Assembly (NCBI RefSeq): GCF_003383095.1
Contig: NZ_PSYW01000002.1
Location: 930,001-994,000, forward strand
Reading direction: 5' to 3'
Source of the DNA: Haloferax sp. Atlit-12N
Lineage (GTDB): Archaea > Halobacteriota > Halobacteria > Halobacteriales > Haloferacaceae
Length of the DNA: 64,000 bases
The position numbers and the translations under genes were made by a program. The notes under the pieces are model-generated. The model did no database searches, was not told the origin of the DNA, and worked only from the letters and a program-made list of their open reading frames with translations. Below, piece by piece: positions 8,746 through 18,967 of the stretch. The number at the start of each line of letters is the position of its first letter. Positions within the stretch are counted from its first letter, which is position 1.

Positions 8746-9522
8746 TCAGTCGGTCAGTCCGTAGCCCCGCCGGAAGAGAACGACGTTGAGACCGACGACC
8801 CCGAGTGTGAGCGCCGTCAGCACGCCGAGAGAGAGGTTCGGGTCCACCTCGGTGACGCCGAGGAAGCCGTAGCGGACGCCGTTGACCATGTATATCATCG
8901 GGTTGAGGAGCGACGCCTGCTGGAAGGTCGCCGGAATCTCGTTGAGCGAGTAGAAGACGCCGCCGAAGAACACCAGCGGGCGCAGGATGAACTGGTTCAT
9001 CATCGTCAGGTCGTCGAAGTCGTCGGCCCAGAGGCCGCCGACCACGCCGAGGCCCGCGAACAGCAGGGTGATGATGAGCATGAACGCGACGAGGTAGAAC
9101 GGTTGGGCGACGCCGACGGTGGTAAACACCATCCCGATGAGGGCGACGAGCGCGCCGACGAGCACCCCGCGGGTCGCGCTGGAGAGGACGTACGCGCCGA
9201 CCATCGAGGTGTACGACAGCGGCGAGGTGAGCGCCTCCTCGATGTAGCGGTTCCAGCGGCCGTGGAAGATAGAGAAGGACGCGTTCTCGAAGGCGTTGGA
9301 GACAGCCCCGAGGACGATGAGACCGGGGAGGATAAACAGGATGTACGGGACGCCCGCGATTTCGTTGATGCGCTCGCCGAGGATGACGCCGAACACGGAG
9401 AAGTACAGCACGTTCGTGATAAACGGCGGGACGAACGTGTTGCGCGGGCGGCGGACGAACCGGAGGACTTCGCGGCGAAGCAGGGCGTAAAAGCCGGTCA
9501 CGTCGAGACTCGTGAGACTCAT
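8746..9522 (-). CDS. ABC-2 type transporter permease
   Basis: 258 residues with six predicted membrane helices and no ATPase motifs; it belongs to the NodJ/DrrB class of exporter permeases. The conserved loop FILPGLIVLGAVSNAFENASFSIF and RWNRYIEEALTSPLSYTSMV match the ABC-2 signature region. It starts 4 bp inside the end of the ATPase gene, so the pair is translated together. Substrates of this class include drugs, polysaccharides and lipids; none can be picked here. Confidence 0.9.
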   Translation of the reverse strand: MSLTSLDVTGFYALLRREVLRFVRRPRNTFVPPFITNVLYFSVFGVILGERINEIAGVPYILFILPGLIVLGAVSNAFENASFSIFHGRWNRYIEEALTSPLSYTSMVGAYVLSSATRGVLVGALVALIGMVFTTVGVAQPFYLVAFMLIITLLFAGLGVVGGLWADDFDDLTMMNQFILRPLVFFGGVFYSLNEIPATFQQASLLNPMIYMVNGVRYGFLGVTEVDPNLSLGVLTALTLGVVGLNVVLFRRGYGLTD

Positions 9523-10472
9523 TGTTCGACCTCCGCGGTGGCGCGGCCCTCGCCCTGTCTCGTCATCTCGACGAACACCTCTTCGAGTGACGTGCGAGAG
9601 ATTTCGAGGTCGACGATTTCGTGGCCCTGTCGGTCGAGCGCCTGCACCACGTCGGGGGCGACGAGACCGCCCTGCTGGGCCGTCACGACGAGGCGAGTAC
9701 CGTCGAGTTCGACGGCCTCGACGCGGTCGTCGTCGGCCGCGAAGTCGGGCACCGCCGTCGGCGGGTCGCGGAGTTGGACGACGATGTCGTCGGTGCCGCG
9801 GTCCATCAGTTCCTCGGGGCTGGCGACCTCGATGACGGACCCGGAGTCGAGGATGGCGACCTCGTCGCAGAGGCGTTCTGCCTCCTCGATGTAGTGAGTC
9901 GTGAGCAGGATGGTCGTCCCGCTGTCGTTGAGGTCGACGATGGTCTCCCAGAGTTCGTGGCGCAGTTGCACGTCGACCCCGGCGGTCGGCTCGTCGAGGA
10001 TGAGCAGGTCGGGGTCGGTGATGAGCGCCCGCGCGAGCATGAACCGGCGCTTCATCCCGCCGGAGAGCCAGTCGAAGCGGGTGTCACGCTTGTCGTAGAT
10101 ACCGACGCGCTTGAGCACCTCGTCGGCGCGCTCGCGGGCCTCGTCGTGCGGAATCCCGTGGTAGCCCGCCTTGTGTTCGAGCACTTCCCGAATCGGGAAA
10201 AAGCGGTCCACGTTGAACTCCTGGGGCGCGAGGCCGATTCGGTCGCGGGCCTCGCGGTAGTCGTCTTCCACGTCGTAGCCGAAGACGCTCGCCTCGCCGC
10301 CGGTCTTGCGGACGAGGCCGACGAGGATGTTGATGAACGTCGTCTTCCCCGCCCCGTTCGGCCCCAACAGCCCGAAGAACGACCCCTCGGGAACGTCGAG
10401 GTCGACGCCGTCGAGGGCGCGGACGTCGCCGTAGGACTTCGTCAAGTCGCGTATCTCAATCGCAGATGCCAT
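9519..10472 (-). CDS. ABC transporter ATP-binding protein (NodI/DrrA type)
   Basis: 317-residue ATPase partner of the ABC-2 permease. Motifs are Walker A GPNGAGKTT, signature LSGGMKRR, Walker B LLILDEPTAG and an H-loop LLTTHYIEEAERLCD. The last 90 residues form the DrrA-type C-terminal domain. The promoter should lie in the AT-rich part of the intergenic region upstream (10473-10821), which also serves the aceA operon on the other strand. Confidence 0.93.
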   Translation of the reverse strand: MASAIEIRDLTKSYGDVRALDGVDLDVPEGSFFGLLGPNGAGKTTFINILVGLVRKTGGEASVFGYDVEDDYREARDRIGLAPQEFNVDRFFPIREVLEHKAGYHGIPHDEARERADEVLKRVGIYDKRDTRFDWLSGGMKRRFMLARALITDPDLLILDEPTAGVDVQLRHELWETIVDLNDSGTTILLTTHYIEEAERLCDEVAILDSGSVIEVASPEELMDRGTDDIVVQLRDPPTAVPDFAADDDRVEAVELDGTRLVVTAQQGGLVAPDVVQALDRQGHEIVDLEISRTSLEEVFVEMTRQGEGRATAEVEQ

Positions 10473-10821
10473 TCGCTGGTGCGTCGTCGGGCGTGGACGC
10501 GATTAAGCGTAGTGTCCGCGGAACGCCCCGTCACGGCGTGGCACGCCCGGTCGCCGGGCGGAGTCGAGCGGGTCGCATCCGACCCGGGAGATGTTGTGGT
10601 ATGCTATGACATATCAAATTAGGGCCTAATATCCATCTGTACAGAACTAAGTCATTAACTAATATTATCATTATCAATCATTAACTATTTGTACGACTCG
10701 GCAGTCGAACCGGGTGAGGAGACATCCGATGGTAGTATCCGCAGCACACCACGCATCCGACCGCTCGACGACCGCGACTCGAACCGACCGCTACCGACCG
10801 CCGACCCCACCGACGTAACCG
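10473..10821. promoter_or_regulatory. Divergent promoter region of the ace operon and the ABC exporter
   Basis: 349 bp without a gene. The part from about 10600 to 10690 is very AT-rich for this chromosome and holds two copies of TCATTAACTA (10652-10661 and 10678-10687), spaced one per 26 bp. TGTACAGAAC and TGTACGAC lie close by. The AT-rich segment can supply promoter cores, and the repeats may be operator sites for control of the glyoxylate bypass. The control role is inference. Confidence 0.5.
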
Positions 10822-11076
10822 ATGACAAACCGCGACAACACGACCCGAACCGACACGACGACCCGCACGCCGACTACCACTCGCTCGACGACGACTCGTC
10901 CTCGCGTCGCGCGGCGATACCCCAACAACGAGGAGAACATGGACGCGCCGCTCGTCCCCTTCATCCAACAGCCGGGTGAGGACGACGAGATGACGACGAT
11001 TCGGCGCGAACTCGCCGCGCTCCGCGCCCAACTGAATCGTATCGAGCGAACGATGCAGCCCACCGACACCCAATGA
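10822..11076 (+). CDS. Small protein at the head of the ace operon
   Basis: 84 residues of unknown function. The N-terminal 35 residues are a Thr/Arg/Asn-rich low-complexity stretch, and the C-terminal 30 residues ([20 protein letters not shown]) form a clear heptad coiled coil. Its stop overlaps the aceA start (ATGA), so it is translationally coupled to isocitrate lyase. A different frame is open across 10689-10979, but it lacks the coupling and the heptad pattern. The coiled-coil tail suggests oligomerisation or a partner protein. Confidence 0.55.
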   Translation: MTNRDNTTRTDTTTRTPTTTRSTTTRPRVARRYPNNEENMDAPLVPFIQQPGEDDEMTTIRRELAALRAQLNRIERTMQPTDTQ

Positions 11077-12110
11077 ACCCGACCGAACTCGACAGCGACG
11101 TCTTCGCACAGGATGTTGACAACCAGAAGGCCCGCGAACTGCGGGAGATGCTGAACACGCAGGACTTCGTGTTCGCCCCCGGCATGTACCACGCGCTCGA
11201 CGCCCGCCTCGCCGAGATGACGGGCCACGACGCCGCCTACATGTCCGGCTACTCGACGGTCCTCGGGCAGTTCGGCTTCCCCGACCTGGAGATGGTCACG
11301 ATGACCGAGATGGTCGAGAACGCAAAGCGCATGGTCGAGGCGACGAACCTGCCGGTCATCGCCGACTGCGACACGGGCTACGGCGGCATCCACAACGTCC
11401 GCCGCGCCGTCCGCGAGTACGAGAAGGCCGGCGTCGCCGCCGTCCACATCGAAGACCAGACGACCCCGAAGCGCTGCGGCCACATCGCGGGCAAGCAAAT
11501 CGTCTCCCGTGAGAAGGCCAAGGCTCGCTTCGAGGCCGCCGTCGACGCCAAGCAGTCGGAGGACACGGTCGTCATCGCCCGCACCGACGCCTACGGCTCC
11601 TCGAACGGCGACTGGGACGAACACGTCGAGCGCGGCCGCATCTACGCCGACGCCGGCGTCGACATCGTCTGGCCCGAAATGCCGAACCCCTCGCGCGAGG
11701 ACGCCGTCGCCTACGCCGAGGAGATTCACGAGACGCACCCGGACCTGAAGCTCGCGTTCAACTACTCGTCGTCGTTCGCGTGGTCCGAAGAGGAGGACCC
11801 GCTGACGTTCCAGGAGCTGGGCGACCTCGGCTACAAGTACATCTTCATCACGCTGTTCGGCCTCCACTCGGGCGCGCACGCCGTCTACGAGGACTTCAAG
11901 AAGCTCGCCGAACAGGACGAAGAAGGGCAGTTTGACCTCGAACAGCGCTACCTCGACCACCCGACCGAGAGCCACCACGAACTGTCGTTCGTCTCGCGGT
12001 ATCAGGACATCGAGACGCAGTTCGACCCCGAGGCGCGCCGCCGCATCGAGGAGTCCGAAGGGTTCAGCGAGGAGCAGGCCGACCCCATCACGAGCAACGA
12101 CGATGACTGA
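11073..12110 (+). CDS. aceA: Isocitrate lyase
   Basis: 345 residues. It splits isocitrate into glyoxylate and succinate, the first step of the glyoxylate bypass used for growth on acetate. It belongs to the short isocitrate lyase/PEP-mutase fold. [46 protein letters not shown] (metal site), [18 protein letters not shown] (catalytic KRCGH) and ARTDAYG are all present. It overlaps aceB by 8 bp, so both enzymes come from one transcript. Confidence 0.95.
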   Translation: MNPTELDSDVFAQDVDNQKARELREMLNTQDFVFAPGMYHALDARLAEMTGHDAAYMSGYSTVLGQFGFPDLEMVTMTEMVENAKRMVEATNLPVIADCDTGYGGIHNVRRAVREYEKAGVAAVHIEDQTTPKRCGHIAGKQIVSREKAKARFEAAVDAKQSEDTVVIARTDAYGSSNGDWDEHVERGRIYADAGVDIVWPEMPNPSREDAVAYAEEIHETHPDLKLAFNYSSSFAWSEEEDPLTFQELGDLGYKYIFITLFGLHSGAHAVYEDFKKLAEQDEEGQFDLEQRYLDHPTESHHELSFVSRYQDIETQFDPEARRRIEESEGFSEEQADPITSNDDD

Positions 12111-13404
12111 GCGCAGACACGACCGGCAGTTCGTGCGGACGTTCTTCACCTCGCCGACGGCCGTCGAGGGCGAAGACGACTCCGCGAAGATGCTCCGACG
12201 GGCGGCCGGCCTCCGCGGGATGCAGGCCCCCGACGTGTGGGTCCCCGACAACGAGGACGCCACCGCGCCGTCGATGCGCGACGAGGGGGCCGAGAACATC
12301 ATCGAAGTCATCTCCGAACACGGCTCGGAGTTCCCCGGCGAGATTCACCCCCGGATGGTCTGGCACCGCGACAGCCCCGAAACTCGGTATCAGGGCTTCC
12401 AGCACATACTCGAAATCACCGACCCGGAAAACGGCGCGGTCGAGCACATCGACGGCTTCGTCATCCCCGAAGTCGGCGGCATCGACGACTGGAAGAAGGC
12501 CGACGAGTGGTTCACCATCGTCGAGAACGAGCACGGACTCGACGAGGGGAGCCTCGCCATGTCGGTCATCATCGAGAGCGGCGAGGCCGAACTCGCCATG
12601 GGCGACCTCCGCGACGAGATGGGCAAGCCGACGAACAACCTCGAACGGCTGTTCCTCCTCGTCGACGGCGAGGTCGACTACACGAAGGACATGCGCGCCA
12701 TGACGCCGACGGGCGAACTCCCGGCGTGGCCCGAGCTTCGACACAACACCTCCCGCGGAGCCAGCGCTGCCGGCTGTATCGCCGTGGACGGCCCCTACGA
12801 CGACATCCGCGACGTGGAGGGCTACCGCGAGCGCATGACCGAGAATCAGGCGAAGGGGATGCTCGGCATCTGGTCGCTCACCCCCGGGCAGGTCGTCGAG
12901 GCCAACACCTCGCCGCTCCCGCCGAAGACCGGCAGTTGGCTCCTCGACGCGGGCGGCGAGGAAATCGAACTCGCGTCCGAGGACGGGGCTGAGGTGTACG
13001 ATGGCGACCGCCTCTCGCTCGAAGCCACCGACGGCGGCTACGAACTCCGTGTCGGCGGCGACACGCGGGAACTCACCGCGGACGAACTCCGCGAGGAACT
13101 GCTCGGCCTGACCTCGTACGTCCCGAGCATGGACGACATCGTCGACTCCATGGAGGAGTTCGAGGCGGCCAAGGAGGCCGGCCGCGGCGCGATCGCCATG
13201 ACGCAGTCGGCGACGCTCCGTATCGGCGGCACCGAAATCGACATCGCCAAGGACCGGATGTGGGACGAAGCGACCTATCAGGCCGCGATGACGCCCATCA
13301 GCCTGTTCCAAGACGTGTACGAACACCGCCCGGACCAACACGAGGAGTTAGAAGAGCGCTACGGCGCGGGCGTCGTCGAGCGCGCGATGGAGGTGGGCCT
13401 CTAA
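12103..13404 (+). CDS. aceB: Malate synthase, haloarchaeal short form
   Basis: 433 residues. It condenses glyoxylate with acetyl-CoA to malate, finishing the bypass started by AceA. The start is the ATG at 12103 ([15 protein letters not shown]), overlapping the aceA stop. The length matches the unusual short malate synthase known from Haloferax volcanii, which is far smaller than the bacterial A and G forms. Conserved stretches are [30 protein letters not shown] and [11 protein letters not shown]-like [17 protein letters not shown]. Confidence 0.95.
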   Translation: MTERRHDRQFVRTFFTSPTAVEGEDDSAKMLRRAAGLRGMQAPDVWVPDNEDATAPSMRDEGAENIIEVISEHGSEFPGEIHPRMVWHRDSPETRYQGFQHILEITDPENGAVEHIDGFVIPEVGGIDDWKKADEWFTIVENEHGLDEGSLAMSVIIESGEAELAMGDLRDEMGKPTNNLERLFLLVDGEVDYTKDMRAMTPTGELPAWPELRHNTSRGASAAGCIAVDGPYDDIRDVEGYRERMTENQAKGMLGIWSLTPGQVVEANTSPLPPKTGSWLLDAGGEEIELASEDGAEVYDGDRLSLEATDGGYELRVGGDTRELTADELREELLGLTSYVPSMDDIVDSMEEFEAAKEAGRGAIAMTQSATLRIGGTEIDIAKDRMWDEATYQAAMTPISLFQDVYEHRPDQHEELEERYGAGVVERAMEVGL

Positions 13405-13581
13405 GCCCGGGAAGCGACGCCACCTCGGGGTTCCGCCGTCGACCCCGGCTTCGGCTTGGTCACACGACGGCGTCCGGCTTCGTAGCTCTGAGACGCGCTC
13501 GCCCGAACCGTGGGGGCGGCGCGTCGCGTTCTTTTTCCACTCGACGCTATCCTCAAGTTCCGCCCGCGCGATTCGACGCGT

Positions 13582-14154
13582 GTGAACGATTCCTCGAACA
13601 CTCCGACGACGCCCGCGGCGGCGAGCGCCGGCGACGGCGATGGCGACGAACCGCTGGAACCCGACGCAGTCGTCGACTTCGAGTCGGCGGGCGTCGCCGA
13701 CGAGGAGACCCTCGCGCGACTCCGCGCGGTGAGCTTCTACCTCGACGAGGCGTTCGAGATTCCGGGGACGAACTACCGCATCGGCCTCGACCCGATACTG
13801 GGACTGGTACCGGGTATCGGCGACGCGACGGCCTCGGCCCTCTCGGCGTACATTCTCGTCGAAGCCGCGATGCTCGGCGTGCCGCGGGCGACGCTCGCGC
13901 GGATGCTCGGCAACGTCGTCCTCGATGCGACCGTCGGGTCGCTCCCGCTCGTCGGCGACGTGTTCGACGCGGCGTGGAAGGCCAACGCCCGGAACGTCCG
14001 GCTGTTGGAAGCCCGATACGACGACGTCTCTCCCGAGGCCGCGGCGGCCGACCGGCGGTTCCTCTTGGCCGCGGTGGCCGCTATCACCCTCCTGCTCGTC
14101 GCGCTCGGCGCGGCGACTGCGGTCGTCGCCCTGTGGGCGCTCGGACAGGTTTGA
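13582..14154 (+). CDS. DUF4112 membrane protein
   Basis: About 190 residues. The central part matches DUF4112: LDEAFEIPGTNYRIGLDPILGLVPGIGDATASALSAY, then GNVVLDATVGSLPLVGDVFDAAWKANARN. The C-terminal helix LLAAVAAITLLLVALGAATAVVALWALG is membrane-spanning. The function of the family is unknown. I chose the GTG at 13582; an in-frame GTG at 13510 would add 24 residues, but that segment contains a T-run that looks more like the end of the preceding operon. Confidence 0.8.
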   Translation: MNDSSNTPTTPAAASAGDGDGDEPLEPDAVVDFESAGVADEETLARLRAVSFYLDEAFEIPGTNYRIGLDPILGLVPGIGDATASALSAYILVEAAMLGVPRATLARMLGNVVLDATVGSLPLVGDVFDAAWKANARNVRLLEARYDDVSPEAAAADRRFLLAAVAAITLLLVALGAATAVVALWALGQV

Positions 14155-14264
14155 CTGCTGTAAGTATCTGATATTCGAGACACTGAAAACTGGGTGTGAG
14201 ACAGGTTATCCACCCCCAAACTGTAAACTACAAGACATATATACGAGCTTGCAAACCACCGTGT

Positions 14265-14870
14265 ATGGAACGACGAACTTTCCTGAAGAGCGTCGCCGCG
14301 ACGGGAGCCCTCCTCACCACCGCCGGTTGTATGGGCGGTGGCTCCGGGTCGCAGCCGACTGCGGGTAACGAGACGGGCAACGAGACCGGCAACGGTACGA
14401 CGGGCGAGACGACGGCCGACGTCGAACCGGCCGAGGTTCCGGACCCCGAGCTCACCTTCCGTACCAACAGCGGCGTCCTCCGCGTCGTTCACATGGGCGG
14501 CGAGAAGATCACCGACGAGGGAACGGACGAGGTCTACGTCACCGTCGACGACGAGCGCACCGCGACGTGGGTCGCCGACGGCGAGAAGGGACAGGAGTAC
14601 CCACTCTCGGTCGGTAACTTCCTCGAAATCGAATCCGCCGAGAGCGACTCGACGGTCGAGGTCGTCTGGGTCGGCCGCGCGGGTGCCGAAGAAGTCCTCG
14701 CGACCCACGAGGCCGCCGCCGAGGAGACCACGACCACGACCACGACGAACGAGACGACCACGAACGAAACCGCGACGAACGAGACGGTCACCGAGACGAC
14801 GGCCGCCAACGAGACGGTCACGACGACGAACGAGACGACCACGTCGTCAGACAACGAGACCAACAACTGA
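14265..14870 (+). CDS. Small secreted lipoprotein with Thr/Glu-rich tail
   Basis: 201 residues. It begins with a Tat signal (MERRTFLKSVAATGALL) and a lipobox (TAGC), followed by a Gly/Asn/Thr linker with several N-glycosylation sequons. A folded core of about 90 residues starts at PELTFRTNSGVLRVVHMGGEKI. The last 45 residues are almost pure Thr/Glu/Asn repeats (TTTTTTNETTTNETATNE). The core is probably a haloarchaeal-specific beta-rich domain of unknown role. The AT-rich stretch around 14236-14247 (CATATATAC) is a good TATA candidate for a nearly leaderless transcript. Confidence 0.8.
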   Translation: MERRTFLKSVAATGALLTTAGCMGGGSGSQPTAGNETGNETGNGTTGETTADVEPAEVPDPELTFRTNSGVLRVVHMGGEKITDEGTDEVYVTVDDERTATWVADGEKGQEYPLSVGNFLEIESAESDSTVEVVWVGRAGAEEVLATHEAAAEETTTTTTTNETTTNETATNETVTETTAANETVTTTNETTTSSDNETNN

Positions 14871-15033
14871 GGACGACTGACGCCGACGTGGACGCCGGCG
14901 TCGGACGTAGCGAACTTTTTTCTACTCGAAGGCGGGTCGGGATTCGCGCCGTGACGCCGGACGCGACAAGTCTGCGAGAGCTCCGCGACAGCCTTGTGAG
15001 AGTAGCCCTGCAGCGTCGGCGACGGGACGCCAC

Positions 15034-16011
15034 TCAGTCGTCGGCCGGTAGACTGTCCGGGTCGGCCGCCGGTTCGGGCGCGACGATGCCGACGCGGACG
15101 CCGAGACGGCGCCCCAGCGGGCCGAGCGCGTCGCGTTTCATGAACGCGAAGCCGAGGAGGATGAGCGCGAAGCCGACGACGGTGACGGGGCCGATGCGCT
15201 CGCCGAGGAACGCCCAGCCGGTGACGGCGGCGACGACCGGCGTGACGTAGTTGACGAGGCTGATTTCGACCGCGCCGATGCGGTCGAGCAGGACGAAGTA
15301 GGCGATGAAGCCGACGGCGCTGCAGAGCACGGCCAAGAACAGCAGCGCGGCGACGACGACCGGTGACCACGCCACGCTCGCGAGGCCGGGTTCGCCGAGG
15401 ACGGGGCTCGTGACGTGGAGCATGCCCGCGCCGAGGAGCATCATCCACGCCTGCATCGGAACGACGGGCGGGTTCCCGGGGAGGCGCTTGACGAGCACCG
15501 AGCCGAACGCCCACGCCGCGGCCGCGAGAAGGAGCAGGACGACGCCGAGAAGTTGGCCGCCGACCGAGCCGGACGCGAGGGCGATGACTACCGTGCCGGC
15601 CAGCCCCAGAAACACACCGAAGAAGCCGAACGCGTCGAGGCGCTCTTCGGGCAGCATCGGCCACGCGAAAAGCGGCGTGAGGACGGGCGCGAGGCTGATG
15701 ACGATGGCCGAGACGCCGCTCGTCACGTACCGCTGGCCGGAGAACAGGAGCGAGAAGTGCGCACCGATAAGGAGCGCCCCGCCGACGAGGACGACGAGCC
15801 ACTCGTCGCGGCCGCGGGGCCGCCAGTCCTCGGCTGCGAGCAGACCGTAGGCGAACAGCACCACCCCGGCCACGTCGTACCGGAGGGCGGCGAACAGCAC
15901 GGGCGGGAGGACATCGAGGCCGACCTCGATGGCGATAAACGACGTTCCCCAGAGGACCGCGATGGTCGCGAACAGTGCGAGCGTCCGATTCGTTTGCGTA
16001 TTGATAGACAC
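15034..16011 (-). CDS. DMT-superfamily (EamA) transporter
   Basis: 325 residues with ten predicted membrane helices in two EamA repeats. The first repeat begins ALFATIAVLWGTSFIAIEVGL and the second has VMPMQAWMM-like PVVPMQAWMMLLGAGMLH. The family exports or imports small metabolites such as amino acids; the substrate is not visible. I placed the start at the GTG at 16011 (SINTQTNRTLALF). An in-frame extension up to 16149 would put about 46 charged residues before the first helix and looks non-coding. Confidence 0.85.
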   Translation of the reverse strand: MSINTQTNRTLALFATIAVLWGTSFIAIEVGLDVLPPVLFAALRYDVAGVVLFAYGLLAAEDWRPRGRDEWLVVLVGGALLIGAHFSLLFSGQRYVTSGVSAIVISLAPVLTPLFAWPMLPEERLDAFGFFGVFLGLAGTVVIALASGSVGGQLLGVVLLLLAAAAWAFGSVLVKRLPGNPPVVPMQAWMMLLGAGMLHVTSPVLGEPGLASVAWSPVVVAALLFLAVLCSAVGFIAYFVLLDRIGAVEISLVNYVTPVVAAVTGWAFLGERIGPVTVVGFALILLGFAFMKRDALGPLGRRLGVRVGIVAPEPAADPDSLPADD

Positions 16012-16271
16012 GAGATATCGACCGTAGACCCAGGTGTTGAAGCGGCTACCACGCCGCCGTACATCAAATTTCTCGGAGCCGAGATAGCACTCCACTCGGG
16101 GCGTGTTGACAAACGTCTCAGCTGAAGTGGAGGTCGGTGCGGGAGTCAACGAGACCGGTAGAGAGGCTGTTTCGGCGACGTTCTCCGGGCGCGACGCGAC
16201 GACTGCGACGACCGAGCGGCGACGCGCCGAACAAAGTAAGCTAGTTACGCGCGCCCCGATAGAGACCGAAC

Positions 16272-17555
16272 ATGAGCATCCTTGAGGACGCGCGAGCGCT
16301 CGCCGAGAGCGGGCCGGTCTGCGACGCCTGTCTGGGTCGGGCCTTCGCCGAGCGCAGTTTCGGGCTGACGAACGCCGAGCGGGGCAAGTCGCTCCGGGTC
16401 GCCGCCGCCCTCGACGACGACGAGCCCTACGAGGCCGTCGAGACCGAGGACTGCTGGGTCTGTGAGGGGGCCTGTGCCGAGTTCGACGAGTGGGCCGAAC
16501 GCTGCGCCGAAGCCATCGAAGACGTGGAAGTCGAGACGTATCAGGTCGGTACCCGTGCGCCCCCGCTCGTCGAGGAGAACGAACTGCTCCTCCGCGAGGG
16601 CGCGGGGCTCCCCGAGGACGCCGGCGAACTGTTCAAATCCGAGTTCAACCGCGAGGTCGGAAAGCGCGTGGGTCGGCTCACCGGCACCGAGGTGGACTTC
16701 ACCCGCCCGGACGTGCAGTTCCTCCTCGACATCGAAGCCGACACCGTCGAGGCGCAACTCAACTCCGCGTTCGTCTACGGCCGCTACCGGAAACTCGCGC
16801 GCGACATCCCGCAGACCGAGTGGCCCTGCCGCGAGTGCGACGGCTCGGGCTACAAGGGCAAAGAGCCCTGTGACTACTGCGGCGGGTCGGGCTATCTCTA
16901 CGAGGACAGCGTCGAGGGCTTCGTCTCCCCCGTCGTGATGGATGTGATGGACGGCGTCGACGCGAAGTTCCACGGCGCGGGCCGCGAGGACGTGGACGCC
17001 CTCATGCTCGGGACGGGTCGACCGTTCGTGGTCGAAATCATGGAACCCCGCCGCCGCACCATCGACGTCGAACAGCTCGAAGGCGACATCAACGCGATGG
17101 CCGAGGGCGAAATCGAGGTCGAGGGGCTTCGGCTCGCCACCTACGACATGGTCGAGCGCGTGAAGAAACTCGACGCGAGCAAGGAGTACCGCGCCGCCGT
17201 CGAGTTCGACGACGACGTGACCGACGAGGACCTGCAGGCCGCGCTGGACGAACTCACCGGCGCGACCATCGAGCAGTACACGCCCCATCGCGTGGACCAC
17301 CGCCGCGCGAGCATCACCCGCACCCGCCACGTCTACGACGCCACCGGCGACCTCGAAGACGCGCGCCACGCGACCGTCGAAGTCCACGGCGAGGGCGGCC
17401 TCTACATCAAGGAACTCGTCTCCGGCGACGAAGGGCGAACGAACCCGAGTCTCGCCGGCATCCTCGACACGGGCGCGGTCGTCACCGCGCTCGACGTCAT
17501 CGCGGTCGAAGGCGAGGACGAACCGTTCGAGGACGACGAGTTCTTCAAGGACTGA
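16272..17555 (+). CDS. pus10: tRNA pseudouridine synthase Pus10
   Basis: 427 residues. It makes pseudouridine 54 and 55 in the T-loop of archaeal tRNA. The N-terminal zinc/THUMP part has CDACLG, CWVCEGAC and a CRECDGSGYKG/CDYCGGSGY pair of CxxC sites. The catalytic domain carries FHGAGREDVDALMLGTGRPF with the catalytic Asp and FVVEIMEPRRR. Its U54 product is the substrate of TrmY at 3840-4436. The start ATG follows a short leader after an AT-rich element near 16235. Confidence 0.95.
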   Translation: MSILEDARALAESGPVCDACLGRAFAERSFGLTNAERGKSLRVAAALDDDEPYEAVETEDCWVCEGACAEFDEWAERCAEAIEDVEVETYQVGTRAPPLVEENELLLREGAGLPEDAGELFKSEFNREVGKRVGRLTGTEVDFTRPDVQFLLDIEADTVEAQLNSAFVYGRYRKLARDIPQTEWPCRECDGSGYKGKEPCDYCGGSGYLYEDSVEGFVSPVVMDVMDGVDAKFHGAGREDVDALMLGTGRPFVVEIMEPRRRTIDVEQLEGDINAMAEGEIEVEGLRLATYDMVERVKKLDASKEYRAAVEFDDDVTDEDLQAALDELTGATIEQYTPHRVDHRRASITRTRHVYDATGDLEDARHATVEVHGEGGLYIKELVSGDEGRTNPSLAGILDTGAVVTALDVIAVEGEDEPFEDDEFFKD

Positions 17556-17594
17556 GGAGAAAGCACTTGTCTGCTGAATGACTTTTCTGAGGAG

Positions 17595-18224
17595 ATGCCC
17601 TCCGCCCTCAACGTGACTCGCATCGTGCTCGCGGTCATCCTCGTCGCTGTCGGGTTCGTCGTCGTCCCCGCGCCCGGAAGCCCGGAGTACGACCACCGCG
17701 TGACTGTCGAAGACTCGATTCCCGAGGAGGCCGAGAGCGTTGACGGTGCGGTTTTTCGCGGTAGTGAGTCGCTCTCCTCGCCCGCCAAGAAGGTGGTAAC
17801 GACCGCACACGAACGACTCGGAGAGTCCGCCGACTCCACGACCGTTGTCCTTCGTGGAACGGGCGCACCCGAGTTCTTCTACAGCGACACCATCACACTC
17901 GGACGGGGCGAGTACTACGTCGAATACGAGGAGACAACGTATCGGGTCTGGTCCCTTGGTGGCGGCTCGCAAATTCTCGACTACGTCGTTCTCGGCGGAC
18001 TGTTTTCGCTTGCGGCCGCGTTAGCCACGCCGGTTCTCACCCGAGCGGTTGGCGAACCGAAGGTGGCACACGCCCTTACGGCCGCATTCCTCGCTGGGGT
18101 CGTCGTGTTCGGCGTCCACGTGAAAACCAGCATCCTCGCGTCCGTGCTGAGCGTCGCAGTTCTCACGGTGGGAGTGCCGACACTCGCTGGCTGGGTCGGC
18201 GTCGCCGCGGACCGCAATCTCTAA
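17595..18224 (+). CDS. Membrane protein of unknown function
   Basis: 209 residues. It has one N-terminal helix (about 5-27), an outer domain of about 100 residues rich in Glu/Asp (EYDHRVTVEDSIPEEAES, LGRGEYYVEYEETTYRVW), then three or four C-terminal helices from residue 127 on. I do not recognise a family. It lies 39 bp after pus10 and 26 bp before rnhB on the same strand, so it may be in one transcript with them, but nothing links it to RNA work. Confidence 0.7.
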   Translation: MPSALNVTRIVLAVILVAVGFVVVPAPGSPEYDHRVTVEDSIPEEAESVDGAVFRGSESLSSPAKKVVTTAHERLGESADSTTVVLRGTGAPEFFYSDTITLGRGEYYVEYEETTYRVWSLGGGSQILDYVVLGGLFSLAAALATPVLTRAVGEPKVAHALTAAFLAGVVVFGVHVKTSILASVLSVAVLTVGVPTLAGWVGVAADRNL

Positions 18225-18250
18225 TTCTCGTCCGCGACACCCGACGAGGT

Positions 18251-18898
18251 ATGCACATCGGCGTCGACGAAGCCGGAAAGGGACCCGTGTTGGGTCCGAT
18301 GGTCGCCGCGGCGGTCCGGGCGGACCCCGACGCCCTCCCGGACGGAATCGCCGACTCGAAGCGACTGACTCCCGAACGGCGCGAGGAACTCGCCGCGAAA
18401 CTCCGGGAGCGCGACGACATCGAAGTCGGCGTCGCGTTCGTCGAACCCGAGACAATCGACGACCCCGAGACGGACATGAACCTGCTGACCGTCCGGGCAC
18501 AGGTCGAAGCGGCCGCCGAAGTCGCCGCCGACGCCGACGAACTCATCTGCGACGCGGGCGACGTGAGCGAGTCCAGATTCGGCCGTCGCGTCCGCGAGGG
18601 ACTGGCCGAGACGGGCGTCTCGGTCGAGGTCCACGCCCAACACCGCGCGGACGACGAACACGCCATCGTCGGCGCGGCGAGTATCGTCGCGAAGGTCGAA
18701 CGCGACCGCCGGGTCGAGGCCATCGCTGACGAGTACGGCGAGGTGGGGAGCGGCTACCCGAGCGACGGGACGACCCGCGAGTTCCTGCGGGAGTACGTCC
18801 GCGAACACGGTATTCTGCCGGACTGCGCGCGGAAGTCGTGGTCGACGTGTGCCGACCTCATGGCCGCGCACGAGCAGTCGTCGCTGGGCGATTTCTGA
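18251..18898 (+). CDS. rnhB: Ribonuclease HII
   Basis: 215 residues. It cuts the RNA strand of RNA-DNA hybrids, including single ribonucleotides left in DNA. The catalytic acidic set is visible: HIGVDEAGKGPVLGPMV (Asp, Glu), ELICDAGDVSE (Asp) and AIVGAASIVAKVERDR near the fourth acid; SGYPSDGTTREFL is a usual archaeal motif. Length is normal for archaeal type 2 RNase H. Confidence 0.95.
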   Translation: MHIGVDEAGKGPVLGPMVAAAVRADPDALPDGIADSKRLTPERREELAAKLRERDDIEVGVAFVEPETIDDPETDMNLLTVRAQVEAAAEVAADADELICDAGDVSESRFGRRVREGLAETGVSVEVHAQHRADDEHAIVGAASIVAKVERDRRVEAIADEYGEVGSGYPSDGTTREFLREYVREHGILPDCARKSWSTCADLMAAHEQSSLGDF

Positions 18899-18967
18899 GG
18901 CGTCGCGGGACCGACGTTCGAAAAAGTGGAGGGTCGGGGCGGTTCGAAGGCGAGTCGCGGAGACGAC

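Noticed and set aside
8656-9894. 412-codon frame antisense to the ABC-2 permease and ATPase
   Set aside because: Asp/Glu/Arg-repetitive composition and no motifs; the opposite strand has two clear transporter genes.
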